Assembly: GCF_014251275.1 (NCBI RefSeq) | Contig: NZ_CP059183.1 | Location: forward strand, 1-64,000 | Reading direction: 5' to 3' | Source: Blattabacterium cuenoti | Lineage (GTDB): Bacteria; Bacteroidota; Bacteroidia; Flavobacteriales; Blattabacteriaceae | DNA: 64,000 bases | In this document: positions 40,701 to 49,975 of the stretch, in pieces | How the letters are laid out: each line of letters begins with the position of its first letter | Numbering within the stretch: position 1 is the first letter of the stretch | The notes under the pieces: generated by a model | What the model was told of the DNA's origin: nothing | Database searches by the model: none | The model's input: the letters and a program-made list of their open reading frames with translations, nothing else | Made by a program: the position numbers and the translations under genes

Positions 40701-40955
40701 GGAGTTAAAAGTTCATTTTTTTTTAATTTTTTTAGTGTATTATCCATATTTTCTATTATTATGACTTATTTTGGGGTAAATTATTATCTTTCTGGATTAC
40801 ATTCTTATGCAAAAGGAGATCCAATAGTTATTCCTAAATGGATATTTTATATTACTTGTATTTTATTAATTATAGGATTTTTTTCTTATTATTCTAATAA
40901 ACATATTAATATTAGTAAACATAGTAATAGTTATAAAAGGATTAATAATAAATAA
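37746..40955 (+). CDS. Cytochrome c biogenesis protein CcsBA (ResB-CcsA fusion)
   Basis: This 1069-residue system II heme lyase exports heme and attaches it to CxxCH motifs of periplasmic cytochromes. The N-terminal ResB-like half has transmembrane segments (about 10-35, 50-65, 75-95) and a long periplasmic domain. The C-terminal CcsA half (from ~740) has several helices and the tryptophan-rich WWD-type motif WGRYWSWDPKETWA (about 955-968). Its client in this window is the multiheme ActA. Fused CcsBA is normal for Bacteroidota. Confidence 0.93.
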   Translation: MIKILKNIFFSLKSTSVLFLLLAFTMAIATFLEKKFSTDFAKVFVYEAKWFEFLMLLFLINLIVNICKYKLWSKKKLPVLIFHLSFIFIFIGGIFSRYLSFEGIMSIKEGETNNKVYSQKKYIKVYANKSSFIRSYYDPYILTSFHNNYENKFLFKGDPITVKVIKYIPCAKLIFSKKKEKYKVIKIISTNNNERIENFIKDGEFLRINGIPFSLNNETFFGINIFEKNKKLYINSSFSGKCIDMINGISTPLQKNRPSILGIRKLYQIKINKITTIVFVIPEGIINGELKYIPSLSCENEGKEKNYNPNVITAMISFKKKKKLVTFLSGENIMSPIVNIDNCKISIGYGPMFLNLPFSLRLNKFKIENYPGSDFPSFFISKITLIDKNNKKNYSIYMNNVLNYKGYRFFQSGYNIDKKGTYLTVNNDYMGTYFSYAGYLLMSIGIILTFFWKNTRFYNLRKKLNSLSRQKFLFIIIFLIINNSGIKNIIYSHNNEHIHEKKKITIENISNVINIPKNHSEKFGKLLVQDYQGRIKPINTTAIDLLRKIYKKDTIGGIDANQWFISIHQNNFFWSRIPFIKVNKKGGSKFLKKIKANNKYYVSIMNLYDFDTKTLEIKFILKDDYHIAFSKNPMIRNEYDKAVINLSERIGIIHGIFQGKYIRIFPIPNDKNNTWNSWTSLDIKKINNIGLLMLNNYMKALQRSQYEKNWNLADNEIKKIKLYQIKYGKSVIPTDTKISMEILYNKLNIFYYISFLYAFIGIIIIINSFVSFFLKKDKIIHNVYKILFLLLSILFVIETLGLISRWYISNHAPWSNGYESAIFISWCIIVIGLIFHKYKIVSGITSLGSFILLMLANGSIMDPEITNLVPVLKSHWLIMHVAIITSSYGFFFTGSFLGFLVLILYIIRKYFHLYNEKIQKNIDILTIINELCVTIGIFLLTVGTFLGSIWANNSWGRYWSWDPKETWALISIMIYAFVLHIRLIPGVKSSFFFNFFSVLSIFSIIMTYFGVNYYLSGLHSYAKGDPIVIPKWIFYITCILLIIGFFSYYSNKHINISKHSNSYKRINNK

Positions 40956-40958
40956 ACA

Positions 40959-41759
40959 GTGAATTCTCATTTTTATTCTTTAAAAAAAAAAAGGAAAAAA
41001 AAAAAGTATTTAAAAAAAAAGGTATATTCTCTTTTTAGAGACGTATTAGGAAATTTTTACTTAGTAAAACGTTTTTTAATTTTTACTTTTGGATGGATTA
41101 CTTATAATAGATATCATGGATTTAACAGATTAAAATTAAAAGGAACAGAAAATCTTAAAAAACTTCCTGACAATAAAGTACTTTTCGTCTCTAATCATCA
41201 AACTTATTTTGCAGATGTTTTCGCTATGTTTCATGTTTTTTGCAGTGTAAAGAATGGTTTTATAAATACTATTAAAAATCCAATCTATTTATTTAATCCT
41301 AAAGTTAATTTATATTATGTTGCCGATAAAAAAACTATGAATAATGGTTTTTTAGGAAAATTATTGACTTATTCTGGAGCAGTAACAGTAAAAAGAACGT
41401 GGAAGGGGAAAAAAAATAATGATAATAATGGAAGATTACTATATGAAATAAATCGTATGGGTAAAGCTATTAATGATGGATGGTTAATTACTTTTCCACA
41501 AGGAACAACAAAAAAATTTGCTCCTGGAAGAAGGGGAATAGTACATGTTATAAGAAAATATAAACCTATAGTAGTCCCTATAGTACTAGATGGGTTTAAA
41601 AAATCTTTTGATAAAAAAGGAATTAAAATAATAAGAAAAGAAATTTTTCAAAAAATGCAATTTAAGAAACCTATTAAATTAGATTTTAAAAAAGATACTA
41701 CAGAAAAAATTATGAATAAAATTATGGATTCTATAGAACAATCAAATAAATATAAGTAA
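40959..41759 (+). CDS. plsC: 1-acyl-sn-glycerol-3-phosphate acyltransferase
   Basis: This enzyme makes phosphatidic acid in phospholipid synthesis. It has 266 residues, with a GTG start at 40959, 3 bp after ccsBA. The acyltransferase block NHQTYFADV (from N79) carries the catalytic His-Asp pair. FPQGTTKKFAPGRRG is the substrate-binding motif. The first ~30 residues are a lysine-run leader without similarity. The C terminus is full. Confidence 0.92.
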   Translation: MNSHFYSLKKKRKKKKYLKKKVYSLFRDVLGNFYLVKRFLIFTFGWITYNRYHGFNRLKLKGTENLKKLPDNKVLFVSNHQTYFADVFAMFHVFCSVKNGFINTIKNPIYLFNPKVNLYYVADKKTMNNGFLGKLLTYSGAVTVKRTWKGKKNNDNNGRLLYEINRMGKAINDGWLITFPQGTTKKFAPGRRGIVHVIRKYKPIVVPIVLDGFKKSFDKKGIKIIRKEIFQKMQFKKPIKLDFKKDTTEKIMNKIMDSIEQSNKYK

Positions 41760-41802
41760 ATGCAAATAAAATAGAATTATATATTATAATATTTAATAAA
41801 TA

Positions 41803-44490
41803 ATGTATATGAAATGTAACATTATAAAAAATATTTTTTTAGATTTTTTTCTAAAAAAAAAACATAAAATTATTCCTTCTTTTCCTATTGTTTCAAAAAA
41901 TGATCCAACTATTTTTTTTATTAATGCTGGGATGAATCCTTTTAAAGATTATTTTATAGGACACAGAATCCCAAAATATAAAAGAATAGCAAATATTCAA
42001 AGATGTCTTAGAGTTACTGGAAAACATAATGATTTAGAACAAGTAGGCCTTGATAGTCATCATCATACTATGTTTGAAATGTTAGGGAACTGGTCTTTTG
42101 GAGATTATTCTAGAGAAAAGGCAATAACATGGGCTTGGGAATTATTAGTTAATGTATATAATATTCCAAAAGAAAACATATATATATCTATTTTTATTGG
42201 GGATAAACAAGATAATTTATCCATGGATATAGAAACCTTAAAATATTGGAGGAATTTAATAGATAAAAATAATATTTTTTTTTTAGGTAAAAAAGAAAAC
42301 TTTTGGGAAATGGGAAATATAGGCCCATGTGGTCCTTGTACTGAAATTTACATAGATTTAAGAAATAAAAAAGAAAAACATAATTCCTTGGTTAAGGATA
42401 TTATTAACAAAAAACATTCTAAAGTAATAGAAATTTGGAATATAGTTTTTATAGAGTTTTTCAGAAAACATGACGGATCTTTAACTCCACTACCTGAAAA
42501 ACATGTTGATACTGGAATGGGTCTAGAAAGATTATGTATGGTCTTACAAGAAAAGACTTCTAGTTATGAAACAGATATATTTTTTCCAATTATTAAACAT
42601 ATAAAAGAATCTTTAGGAAATAATTACCAAAATAATAAAAATCAAAATATTACTACACAAATTATTTCAGATCATCTTAGAGCTGTTATTTGTTCTATTT
42701 ATGATGGGCAATTACCAACAAATAATGAATCAGGTTATGTTATAAAAAAAATATTACGTAGAGCAATGATTTATATGAATCGTTTTTTACATCAAAAAAA
42801 ACCATTTTTACATAATTTAATAGATTTTTTTATTGAAAAAATGAAAGATACTTATAATGGATTAGAGAAAAGAAAAAAATATATAAAAGAAACAATAAAA
42901 AAAGAAGAAATTTCCTTTTTTAATACCATTGAGAAGGGAAATAAAAAAATTGTATATATAATAAAAGAAACTAAAGAAAAGAATAAAAAAATTGTTGATG
43001 TAGAAAAAATTTTTCAATTATATGATACTTATGGATATCCAATAGAATTATCAAAAATGATAATAAAAAAAAACAATTTATTATTTGACGAGAATTTGTT
43101 TGTAAAAAGATTATCACAACAAAGAAAACGATATAAAGAAAAAGAAAATATAATTGTAAAAGAAAATTGGATAGAAGTTATACATAATAAAAATTTTTCA
43201 ATTGACGAAAATTTATTTGTAGGATATAATTGTTTTGAATGTAATGTTATAATAAAGAAATACAGAAAAGTAAAAAATAAAATAAATAATACTAATTATT
43301 ATGAATTTGTATTTGATAAAACTCCTTTTTATCCTAAAGGTGGAGGTCAATTAGGCGATATTGGTATTATAAAAAATTTACAAGAAAGTATTATAATATT
43401 TGACACAAATAAAGAGAAAGATATAATTTTACACTCCTCAAAAAAACTTCCAACTAATATTAGTTCTATTTTTAGAGCTGAAATTAATAAAATTAGAAGA
43501 AAAAACATAGAAAATAATCATACTTCTACTCATCTTTTATACTTTTCCTTAAAAAGAATATTAGGTAATCATATTAAACAAAGAGGTTCATATATAGGAA
43601 ATGATTATTTAAGATTTGATTTTTCTCATAATGAAAAAATAACTTTATATAAATTAAAAGAAATAGAAGATTTTGTTCAAAAATTAATATTTACAGATAT
43701 ACCATTAATAGAAAAAAAGTTTAATTCTTTACAAGAAGCAAAAAAAAATATTTCTTTTTACAATGAAATATTTGAAAATAAATATATTACTCAGAGTAAA
43801 ATACGTGTTATTACTTTTGGAGAATCTTCTGAATTTTGTATAGGAACACATGTTAGTAATACTAAATTAATTAAAGTTTTTAAGATTCTATCAGAAGAAC
43901 CAGTATCACAAGGAATACGTAGAATAAAGGCAATTACTTCAGATCCAGCAATTATATATTTTAAAGATATATGTCATAAATATGATACGTTAAAAATAAA
44001 TTTAAATAATCCAAAATCACTTACAAATGCTTTTATAAAGTTAAAAGATGATAATAAAAAACTTAAAAAAGAAATTTCTATAGTATGGAAAAATAACATA
44101 AAATTATTAAAAAAAGAATATGCAATGAAAACAATTCAATTTAATTCTGTTAAATATATTTGTGATTTTGATTTAAAAAGAGAAACAGGATTAAATATGA
44201 TAACAGCTAAAAATATTTTTTTAGAACTAAGAAATGAAATTCCTAACTTATTTTCAATTGTTGGATTCATAGAAATAAAAAAACCTATGATTTTTATATC
44301 TATTTCAGATTCTATAATTAAGGATAAAAATATAAATGCTAAAAAAATAATTAATAAAATTTCAAATCATATTGAAGGAAAATATTGGGGAAATTCTTAC
44401 TTTTCTGCAGCTATAGGATCTAAAATAGATGGATTAAAATATGTTTATAGTGATGTAATGATTTTTATAAAAGAAACTTTCAAAAAATAG
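41803..44490 (+). CDS. alaS: Alanyl-tRNA synthetase
   Basis: This class II synthetase of 895 residues has catalytic, editing and C-Ala domains. Catalytic blocks include NAGMNPFKDYF, the motif 2 block and GMGLERL. The editing-domain zinc ligands are seen in NNHTSTHLL and EFCIGTHV. The C-Ala domain is unusual: the glycine-rich GGGGxxxxAxAGG block near the C terminus (around 44370-44425) reads GKYWGNSYFSAAIGSK, with several glycines lost. Catalysis and editing should be intact, but C-Ala tRNA contacts may be weak. Confidence 0.96.
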   Translation: MYMKCNIIKNIFLDFFLKKKHKIIPSFPIVSKNDPTIFFINAGMNPFKDYFIGHRIPKYKRIANIQRCLRVTGKHNDLEQVGLDSHHHTMFEMLGNWSFGDYSREKAITWAWELLVNVYNIPKENIYISIFIGDKQDNLSMDIETLKYWRNLIDKNNIFFLGKKENFWEMGNIGPCGPCTEIYIDLRNKKEKHNSLVKDIINKKHSKVIEIWNIVFIEFFRKHDGSLTPLPEKHVDTGMGLERLCMVLQEKTSSYETDIFFPIIKHIKESLGNNYQNNKNQNITTQIISDHLRAVICSIYDGQLPTNNESGYVIKKILRRAMIYMNRFLHQKKPFLHNLIDFFIEKMKDTYNGLEKRKKYIKETIKKEEISFFNTIEKGNKKIVYIIKETKEKNKKIVDVEKIFQLYDTYGYPIELSKMIIKKNNLLFDENLFVKRLSQQRKRYKEKENIIVKENWIEVIHNKNFSIDENLFVGYNCFECNVIIKKYRKVKNKINNTNYYEFVFDKTPFYPKGGGQLGDIGIIKNLQESIIIFDTNKEKDIILHSSKKLPTNISSIFRAEINKIRRKNIENNHTSTHLLYFSLKRILGNHIKQRGSYIGNDYLRFDFSHNEKITLYKLKEIEDFVQKLIFTDIPLIEKKFNSLQEAKKNISFYNEIFENKYITQSKIRVITFGESSEFCIGTHVSNTKLIKVFKILSEEPVSQGIRRIKAITSDPAIIYFKDICHKYDTLKINLNNPKSLTNAFIKLKDDNKKLKKEISIVWKNNIKLLKKEYAMKTIQFNSVKYICDFDLKRETGLNMITAKNIFLELRNEIPNLFSIVGFIEIKKPMIFISISDSIIKDKNINAKKIINKISNHIEGKYWGNSYFSAAIGSKIDGLKYVYSDVMIFIKETFKK

Positions 44491-44558
44491 TAATATAAAC
44501 TTTTATTATACGAATTATATTAAAACTGAAAATGTTTAAATTTGAAAAAAAATAGTAT

Positions 44559-47357
44559 ATGATAGATAGATATTCTTTTTTAAATGCTATTAACTGCAAA
44601 TATATAGAATTATTATATGAAAAATATAAAAAGAATCCAGATTTGTTAGAATCTAGTTGGAAACATTTTTTTAATGGATTTGATTTTGTAAAAGATAATT
44701 ATGAAAAAGGTAATAAAAATTATTTACTTTTTAAAGAAAAAAAATATTTTTCCGTTGATGATTTAAATAAAGAATTTATGGTACTTAATCTAATCCAAGA
44801 TTATAAAATAAGTGGACATTTTTTTGCTAATACTAATTCAATTTTTGATAACGAATATGTAAAAAAAACTTTACCATATTATATAAATTTAGAAAAATTT
44901 GGATTATCTAACAATGATCTTAACAAAAAATTTGAAGCAGGAAAAACTATAGGACTTAATAATTCTTCTTTAAAAAAAATTGTAGATTATTTAAATAATA
45001 TTTATTGTAATACTATAGGAATAGAATATATGCATATTTTAAATCCTAAAAAAATAAAATGGATAGAAAAATGGTTGCAAACAAAAAAATTTTACTTACA
45101 TAAAAAAGAAAAAATTTTTTTTTTAAAAAAATTAAATAATGCTGTTTATTTTGAAAACTTTGTTCATAAAAAATTTGTAGGTCAAAAAAGATTTTCAATA
45201 GAAGGAGTAGAAGTTCTTTTACCTGTATTAGAAGATATAATTACTTATTCTTCTGATAATTATAATACAAAATGTTTTATATTTGGTATGACACATAGAG
45301 GAAGGTTAAATATACTATCTAATTTTTTTAGAAAAGATATTTCTCAAATATTTAATGAATTTAAAGGAAAAGAATATAATGAAAATGAAGAAGAATATTC
45401 TGGAGATGTTAAATATCACTTAGGATTTTCTAAAGTTAGAAATACTAGTACTGGAAAGAAAATAGAAATGCATTTAGTTCCTAATCCTTCTCATTTAGAA
45501 TCAGTAATTTCTATTGTAGAAGGATTAACTCGCTCAAAAATAGATATTTATTTTTCAAAAAATAAAAAAAAAGAATACAATAAAATAATTCCTATTCTTA
45601 TTCATGGCGATGCAGCTTTATCCGGTCAAGGAATAGTATATGAAGTATTACAGTTATCAAAATTGGATGGATATAAAACAGGTGGAACGATTCATATTGT
45701 TATTAATAATCAAATTGGATTTACTACAAATCCTAAAGATGGTAGATCTAGTATATATTGTACAGATATTGCAAAATTTATGTTATCTCCAATATTACAT
45801 GTAAATGCAGAAGATATTGAATCTGTTATTAAAACGATTCGTTTTGCTATAGATTTTAGAATGCGTTATAAAGAAGACATATTTATAGATTTAATTGGTT
45901 ATAGAAAATATGGACATAATGAAGGAGATGAACCTCGCTTTACACAACCTATTTTATATAATAAAATAATACCTAAACGTATTAACGGATATGAAATATA
46001 TAAAAGAAAATTGGAAAAAGAAGGAATTATTGATAAAGAAAATTCAGTAAAAATAGAAAAAGAATACGAATATTTATTGAATATAAAATATAAAAATGCA
46101 AAAAATATTAAATATAATATAGTTTATCCATTTTTAGAATTAAAAGAAAAAAATATAAATTTTTCAATAAAAAGTAATAAAGATAATAATTTAAAAAAAT
46201 TAGATACAAGTTATCCAAAAGAAAAAATTTTGGAAATTTCTAAAAAACTTTTTACCCTACCTAAAGAAAAAAAGTTTTTTAGAAAAACAATAGATATATT
46301 CAAAAAAAGATTAAATATGATTAATGAAGGATTAGTAGACTGGAGTATGGCTGAACTTTTGTCTTATGGAACTTTATTATCTGAAAAATATGATATTCGT
46401 TTATCTGGTCAAGATGTTTCTAGAGGAACATTTTCTCAACGACATGCAATTATTAAAACAGAAGGAGAAGAAGAATTTGTTATTTTTAATAAAATAGAAA
46501 AAGGTACAAATGGAAAAATTTGTATTTTAAACTCTCCTCTTTCTGAATATGGAGTATTAGGTTTTGAGTATGGATATTCAATTGGCTCTCCTTTTGTATT
46601 AACTTTATGGGAAGCTCAATTTGGTGATTTTAGTAATAGTGCTCAAATTATTATAGATCAATATATTACTTCTGCAGAAAATAAATGGAAAATAAAAAAT
46701 GGAATTGTTTTATTACTACCTCATGGGTATGAAGGCCAAGGGCCCGAACACTCTTCTGCTAGAATAGAACGATATTTACAACTTTGCGCTAAAAATAATA
46801 TTTTTATAGCAAATTGTACTACTCCATCTAATTTTTATCATTTATTAAGAAGACAAATGAAACTAAAATTTAGAAAACCTCTAGTTATTTTCACCCCTAA
46901 AAGCTTGTTTAGAAATAAAAAGTGTATTTCTACTATAGAAGAACTTTCAACAAGTTATTTTAAAGAAGTTTTAGATGATCATACTATAAAATTTGACGAA
47001 ATTAACAAGATAAAAAAAATAATTTTTTGTTCTGGAAAAATATATTACGATTTGCTTAATAAAAAAGAATTGATTAAGAATGATGATACTGCATTAATTA
47101 GAATAGAGCAAATTTATCCATTAGAAATAAAAAATATAAATAAAATACTTTCAAAATATACAAAAACAAAGAAAATATTTTGGGTTCAAGAAGAACCAGA
47201 AAATATGGGATTATGGAGTTATATTTCAAAAAAATTGTATAAATTTATTTCATTTAATTTAATATCTCCACCTGAAAATTCCAGTCCATCTACTGGTTCT
47301 TATGAGAATTTTTTAAAAATACAAAATAACATATTAGATCAATCATTTTTTCAATAA
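44559..47357 (+). CDS. sucA: 2-oxoglutarate dehydrogenase E1 component
   Basis: This thiamine-diphosphate E1 decarboxylates 2-oxoglutarate and reductively acylates the SucB lipoyl group. It has 932 residues. Typical blocks include GMTHRGRLNILSN, HGDAALSGQGIVYE, GHNEGDEPRFTQP and LLPHGYEGQGPEHSSARIERYLQL. It lies 43 bp upstream of sucB and is probably cotranscribed with it. Its ThDP cofactor would come from ThiN. It is full length and intact. Confidence 0.97.
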   Translation: MIDRYSFLNAINCKYIELLYEKYKKNPDLLESSWKHFFNGFDFVKDNYEKGNKNYLLFKEKKYFSVDDLNKEFMVLNLIQDYKISGHFFANTNSIFDNEYVKKTLPYYINLEKFGLSNNDLNKKFEAGKTIGLNNSSLKKIVDYLNNIYCNTIGIEYMHILNPKKIKWIEKWLQTKKFYLHKKEKIFFLKKLNNAVYFENFVHKKFVGQKRFSIEGVEVLLPVLEDIITYSSDNYNTKCFIFGMTHRGRLNILSNFFRKDISQIFNEFKGKEYNENEEEYSGDVKYHLGFSKVRNTSTGKKIEMHLVPNPSHLESVISIVEGLTRSKIDIYFSKNKKKEYNKIIPILIHGDAALSGQGIVYEVLQLSKLDGYKTGGTIHIVINNQIGFTTNPKDGRSSIYCTDIAKFMLSPILHVNAEDIESVIKTIRFAIDFRMRYKEDIFIDLIGYRKYGHNEGDEPRFTQPILYNKIIPKRINGYEIYKRKLEKEGIIDKENSVKIEKEYEYLLNIKYKNAKNIKYNIVYPFLELKEKNINFSIKSNKDNNLKKLDTSYPKEKILEISKKLFTLPKEKKFFRKTIDIFKKRLNMINEGLVDWSMAELLSYGTLLSEKYDIRLSGQDVSRGTFSQRHAIIKTEGEEEFVIFNKIEKGTNGKICILNSPLSEYGVLGFEYGYSIGSPFVLTLWEAQFGDFSNSAQIIIDQYITSAENKWKIKNGIVLLLPHGYEGQGPEHSSARIERYLQLCAKNNIFIANCTTPSNFYHLLRRQMKLKFRKPLVIFTPKSLFRNKKCISTIEELSTSYFKEVLDDHTIKFDEINKIKKIIFCSGKIYYDLLNKKELIKNDDTALIRIEQIYPLEIKNINKILSKYTKTKKIFWVQEEPENMGLWSYISKKLYKFISFNLISPPENSSPSTGSYENFLKIQNNILDQSFFQ

Positions 47358-47400
47358 TTAATTTTGTAATATAATAAACAATAATATAAATATTATTATT

Positions 47401-48588
47401 ATGAAAATTCAAATAAAAATTCCATCACCTGGAGAATCTATTACAGAAGTAGAAATATCATCATTATTAGTTAATAATGGTGAATATATTAAAAAAGGTC
47501 AAATAATAGCTGAAATTGATTCTGATAAGGCTACTTTAGAAATTTCCTCAGATTATAATGGAATTATATATTTAATGGCAAAAAAAGGAGATAAATTAAA
47601 AGTAGGAGATTTATTATGTTTAATTGATACTTCTTATAAAAACAAAAAAGATAAATGTGAAAAAATAAATAAAGAAAAAGTATATGTAGAAAAAAAAATG
47701 TCTCCATCATCTAAAATATTGATTAAAGAAAAAAATATTTCATTGCATTCTATTATTGGATCTGGAAAACATGGATTAATAACTAAAAAGGACTGTTTGG
47801 AATATAAAAAATATAAAAAAAAACATTACGATAATAAAAATGAAGATAAAAATAACAGAAAAACTACAATAAGTACTCTTTCTTCTATAAGAAGAAAAAT
47901 TTCTGAAAGATTAGTTAATGTAAAAAATAAAACAGCTACACTTACGACCTTTAATGAAGTAGATATGAAAGAGGTTATTTCTATAAGGAATAAATATAAA
48001 AATTCTTTTAAAGAAAAACATGGAGTAAATCTAGGTTTTATGTCATTTTTTGTACTTTCTTCAGTAAGAGCTTTAAAACTTTATCCAGATGTCAATGCTA
48101 CTATTAATGGAGATAATAAGATTAATTTTCATTATTTCGATATAAATATAGCTATTTCTGGGCCAAAAGGTCTTATGGTCCCAGTAATAAAAAACGCAAA
48201 TACTTTATCATTTCATGAAATAGAAAAAAATATACAATATTTATCAAATAAAATTCAGTCAAATACTATATCTATAGATGAAATTACTGGTGGAACTTTT
48301 ACAATAACAAATGGAGGAGTATTTGGTTCTATGTTGTCTACTCCAATAATAAATCCTCCACAAAGTGCTATTTTAGGAATGCATAAAATTACAAAAAGAG
48401 CAGTTGTAATTAATAATTCTATTGAAATACGTCCAATAATGTATATTGCATTATCTTATGATCATAGAATAATTGATGGAAAAGAATCTGTAGGATTTTT
48501 GTATTCTATAAAGGAATCTATAGAAAATCCAATAAAATTTTTTATGAATGGAAAAAAGGAAAATATACCAAATACTTTAGAAATATAA
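47401..48588 (+). CDS. sucB: 2-oxoglutarate dehydrogenase E2, dihydrolipoyl succinyltransferase
   Basis: This is the core E2 of the oxoglutarate dehydrogenase complex, 395 residues. The lipoyl domain (1-80) has K43 in EIDSDKATLE, and a subunit-binding domain follows (about 100-135). The catalytic domain has ITGGTFTITNGGVFGS and HRIIDG (His355). It is paired with sucA. The second E2 in the window (6.2-7.4 kb) has a different N-terminal signature. The Lys-rich linkers are longer and AT-drifted. Confidence 0.96.
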   Translation: MKIQIKIPSPGESITEVEISSLLVNNGEYIKKGQIIAEIDSDKATLEISSDYNGIIYLMAKKGDKLKVGDLLCLIDTSYKNKKDKCEKINKEKVYVEKKMSPSSKILIKEKNISLHSIIGSGKHGLITKKDCLEYKKYKKKHYDNKNEDKNNRKTTISTLSSIRRKISERLVNVKNKTATLTTFNEVDMKEVISIRNKYKNSFKEKHGVNLGFMSFFVLSSVRALKLYPDVNATINGDNKINFHYFDINIAISGPKGLMVPVIKNANTLSFHEIEKNIQYLSNKIQSNTISIDEITGGTFTITNGGVFGSMLSTPIINPPQSAILGMHKITKRAVVINNSIEIRPIMYIALSYDHRIIDGKESVGFLYSIKESIENPIKFFMNGKKENIPNTLEI

Positions 48589-48602
48589 AACATATATTAT
48601 TA

Positions 48603-49157
48603 TTATAGTTTTTTTCTAATAAATGGATTTTGTCTATTTATTGTGTTAATTTTTTTCATTTTAATTATTATTTCTTGTATTTTTTTATGCAATATTTCAG
48701 AAGAATTTATTTTCTTTACTTCTAATAACAATGATTTAGCTTCTCTTTTATTTCCTTTATGTAAATAAGATATAGCTATATTTAATTTGGCAATAACTAT
48801 GTTATCTTTAAATTTTAATCCTAATTTTAAAGATTTTTTCATGTATTTTTCAGACATACTAATATTTTTTACTGAAAATAATATTCCATTTAAAAAATAA
48901 TAATATGCCATTTGATTTTTTGTAAGTTGTTGTTTTGGATTTTTTATATATTTTAAATATCTTTCTAATCCACTGATATCTTTTTTTGCTGCATAAAAAA
49001 ATGCTAACAATAAAAATTCATTTCTAAAAATAAAAAATATAGGAATTATACTTAATAAAACAAAAAATAATCCATAAAAATAATATTTTTTAAAAATTAA
49101 AATAACAGATATTATAAATATTAATATAAACAATAATATTTTTGTGTTTTTACTCAT
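48603..49157 (-). CDS. Small membrane protein with TPR-like C-terminal region
   Basis: The protein is not recognised at family level. It has 184 residues: two N-terminal hydrophobic segments (about 6-24 and 28-45), then a soluble helical region with repeated MAYYYFLNGILFS-, EKYMKKSLKLGLK- and AKLNIAISYLHKG-like helices, which suggest tetratricopeptide-type pairs. Such small two-helix proteins occur widely in flavobacteria without an assigned role. It converges with sucB (14 bp) and follows the esterase on the same strand (11 bp). Confidence 0.7.
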   Translation of the reverse strand: MSKNTKILLFILIFIISVILIFKKYYFYGLFFVLLSIIPIFFIFRNEFLLLAFFYAAKKDISGLERYLKYIKNPKQQLTKNQMAYYYFLNGILFSVKNISMSEKYMKKSLKLGLKFKDNIVIAKLNIAISYLHKGNKREAKSLLLEVKKINSSEILHKKIQEIIIKMKKINTINRQNPFIRKKL

Positions 49158-49168
49158 TTTAATTTCCT

Positions 49169-49864
49169 TTAATTAGATTTTTTGTATATCCAATTAATAA
49201 GATCATTATAATTTTTATCACATAAAGTGTGTCCTGAATCATATTCTTTATAAGAGAAATTAAAAGAATAATTTTTTAAAATTTCTAAACTTTTTTTAGC
49301 AAAACTTACAGGAATAATTGTATCATTTTTTCCATGAGAAATAAAAAATTCTAAATCATTATTTTTTTCAATATTTTTATTTAACATTTTTTTTTCTATA
49401 CAACCACTTAAAACAATAACTTTTTTTATTTTACTTGAATAATTTAGAGCTATAGCATAACTTAATATTGCTCCCTGACTAAATCCACATAACCAAATAT
49501 TTGTTGTTTTTAATTTGTATTTATTAAATATTTCGTCTATAAATATATATATTTTTTTAATAGTATTCCTAACTTGTATTATGTCTATAATTTTTGTTTT
49601 TTCTTTATCTGAAAAATCTATATCATACCAATAATATTTACCATTATTATTACTATAGTTAGTAGTACTATCCATAGAATAAATTCCCTGCATGCTTACT
49701 ATAAAAAAATTTTTTGGGATTTCTTTATTAAGAAAAAAAAGATCTTTTTCATTACTTCCATATCCATGCATAATAAATAATATAGGTAGTTTTTTATCAT
49801 TTAAAATACAAGAAGATGGTTTTTTTACTAAATAATTAATAGAACAATCTTTTTCAATAAACAT
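49169..49864 (-). CDS. Phospholipase/carboxylesterase family alpha/beta hydrolase
   Basis: This is a serine hydrolase of 231 residues. The oxyanion region is MHGYGSNEKDL, the nucleophile is in GFSQGA, and Asp and His lie in HGKNDTIIP and DSGHTLCD. The pattern matches the acyl-protein thioesterase/YpfH-type esterase family. The natural substrate is unknown. Divergent from sucC with a 111-bp gap that may hold both promoters. Confidence 0.87.
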   Translation of the reverse strand: MFIEKDCSINYLVKKPSSCILNDKKLPILFIMHGYGSNEKDLFFLNKEIPKNFFIVSMQGIYSMDSTTNYSNNNGKYYWYDIDFSDKEKTKIIDIIQVRNTIKKIYIFIDEIFNKYKLKTTNIWLCGFSQGAILSYAIALNYSSKIKKVIVLSGCIEKKMLNKNIEKNNDLEFFISHGKNDTIIPVSFAKKSLEILKNYSFNFSYKEYDSGHTLCDKNYNDLINWIYKKSN

Positions 49865-49975
49865 TTTTATTATTTTTTATGAATATTAATTGTTTACAAT
49901 AATAAAAAAAACTATTTAAAAATAACTAAATTTTAGTTTTTAGTTTAAATTTACTTACAAATAAAAATATATTTC

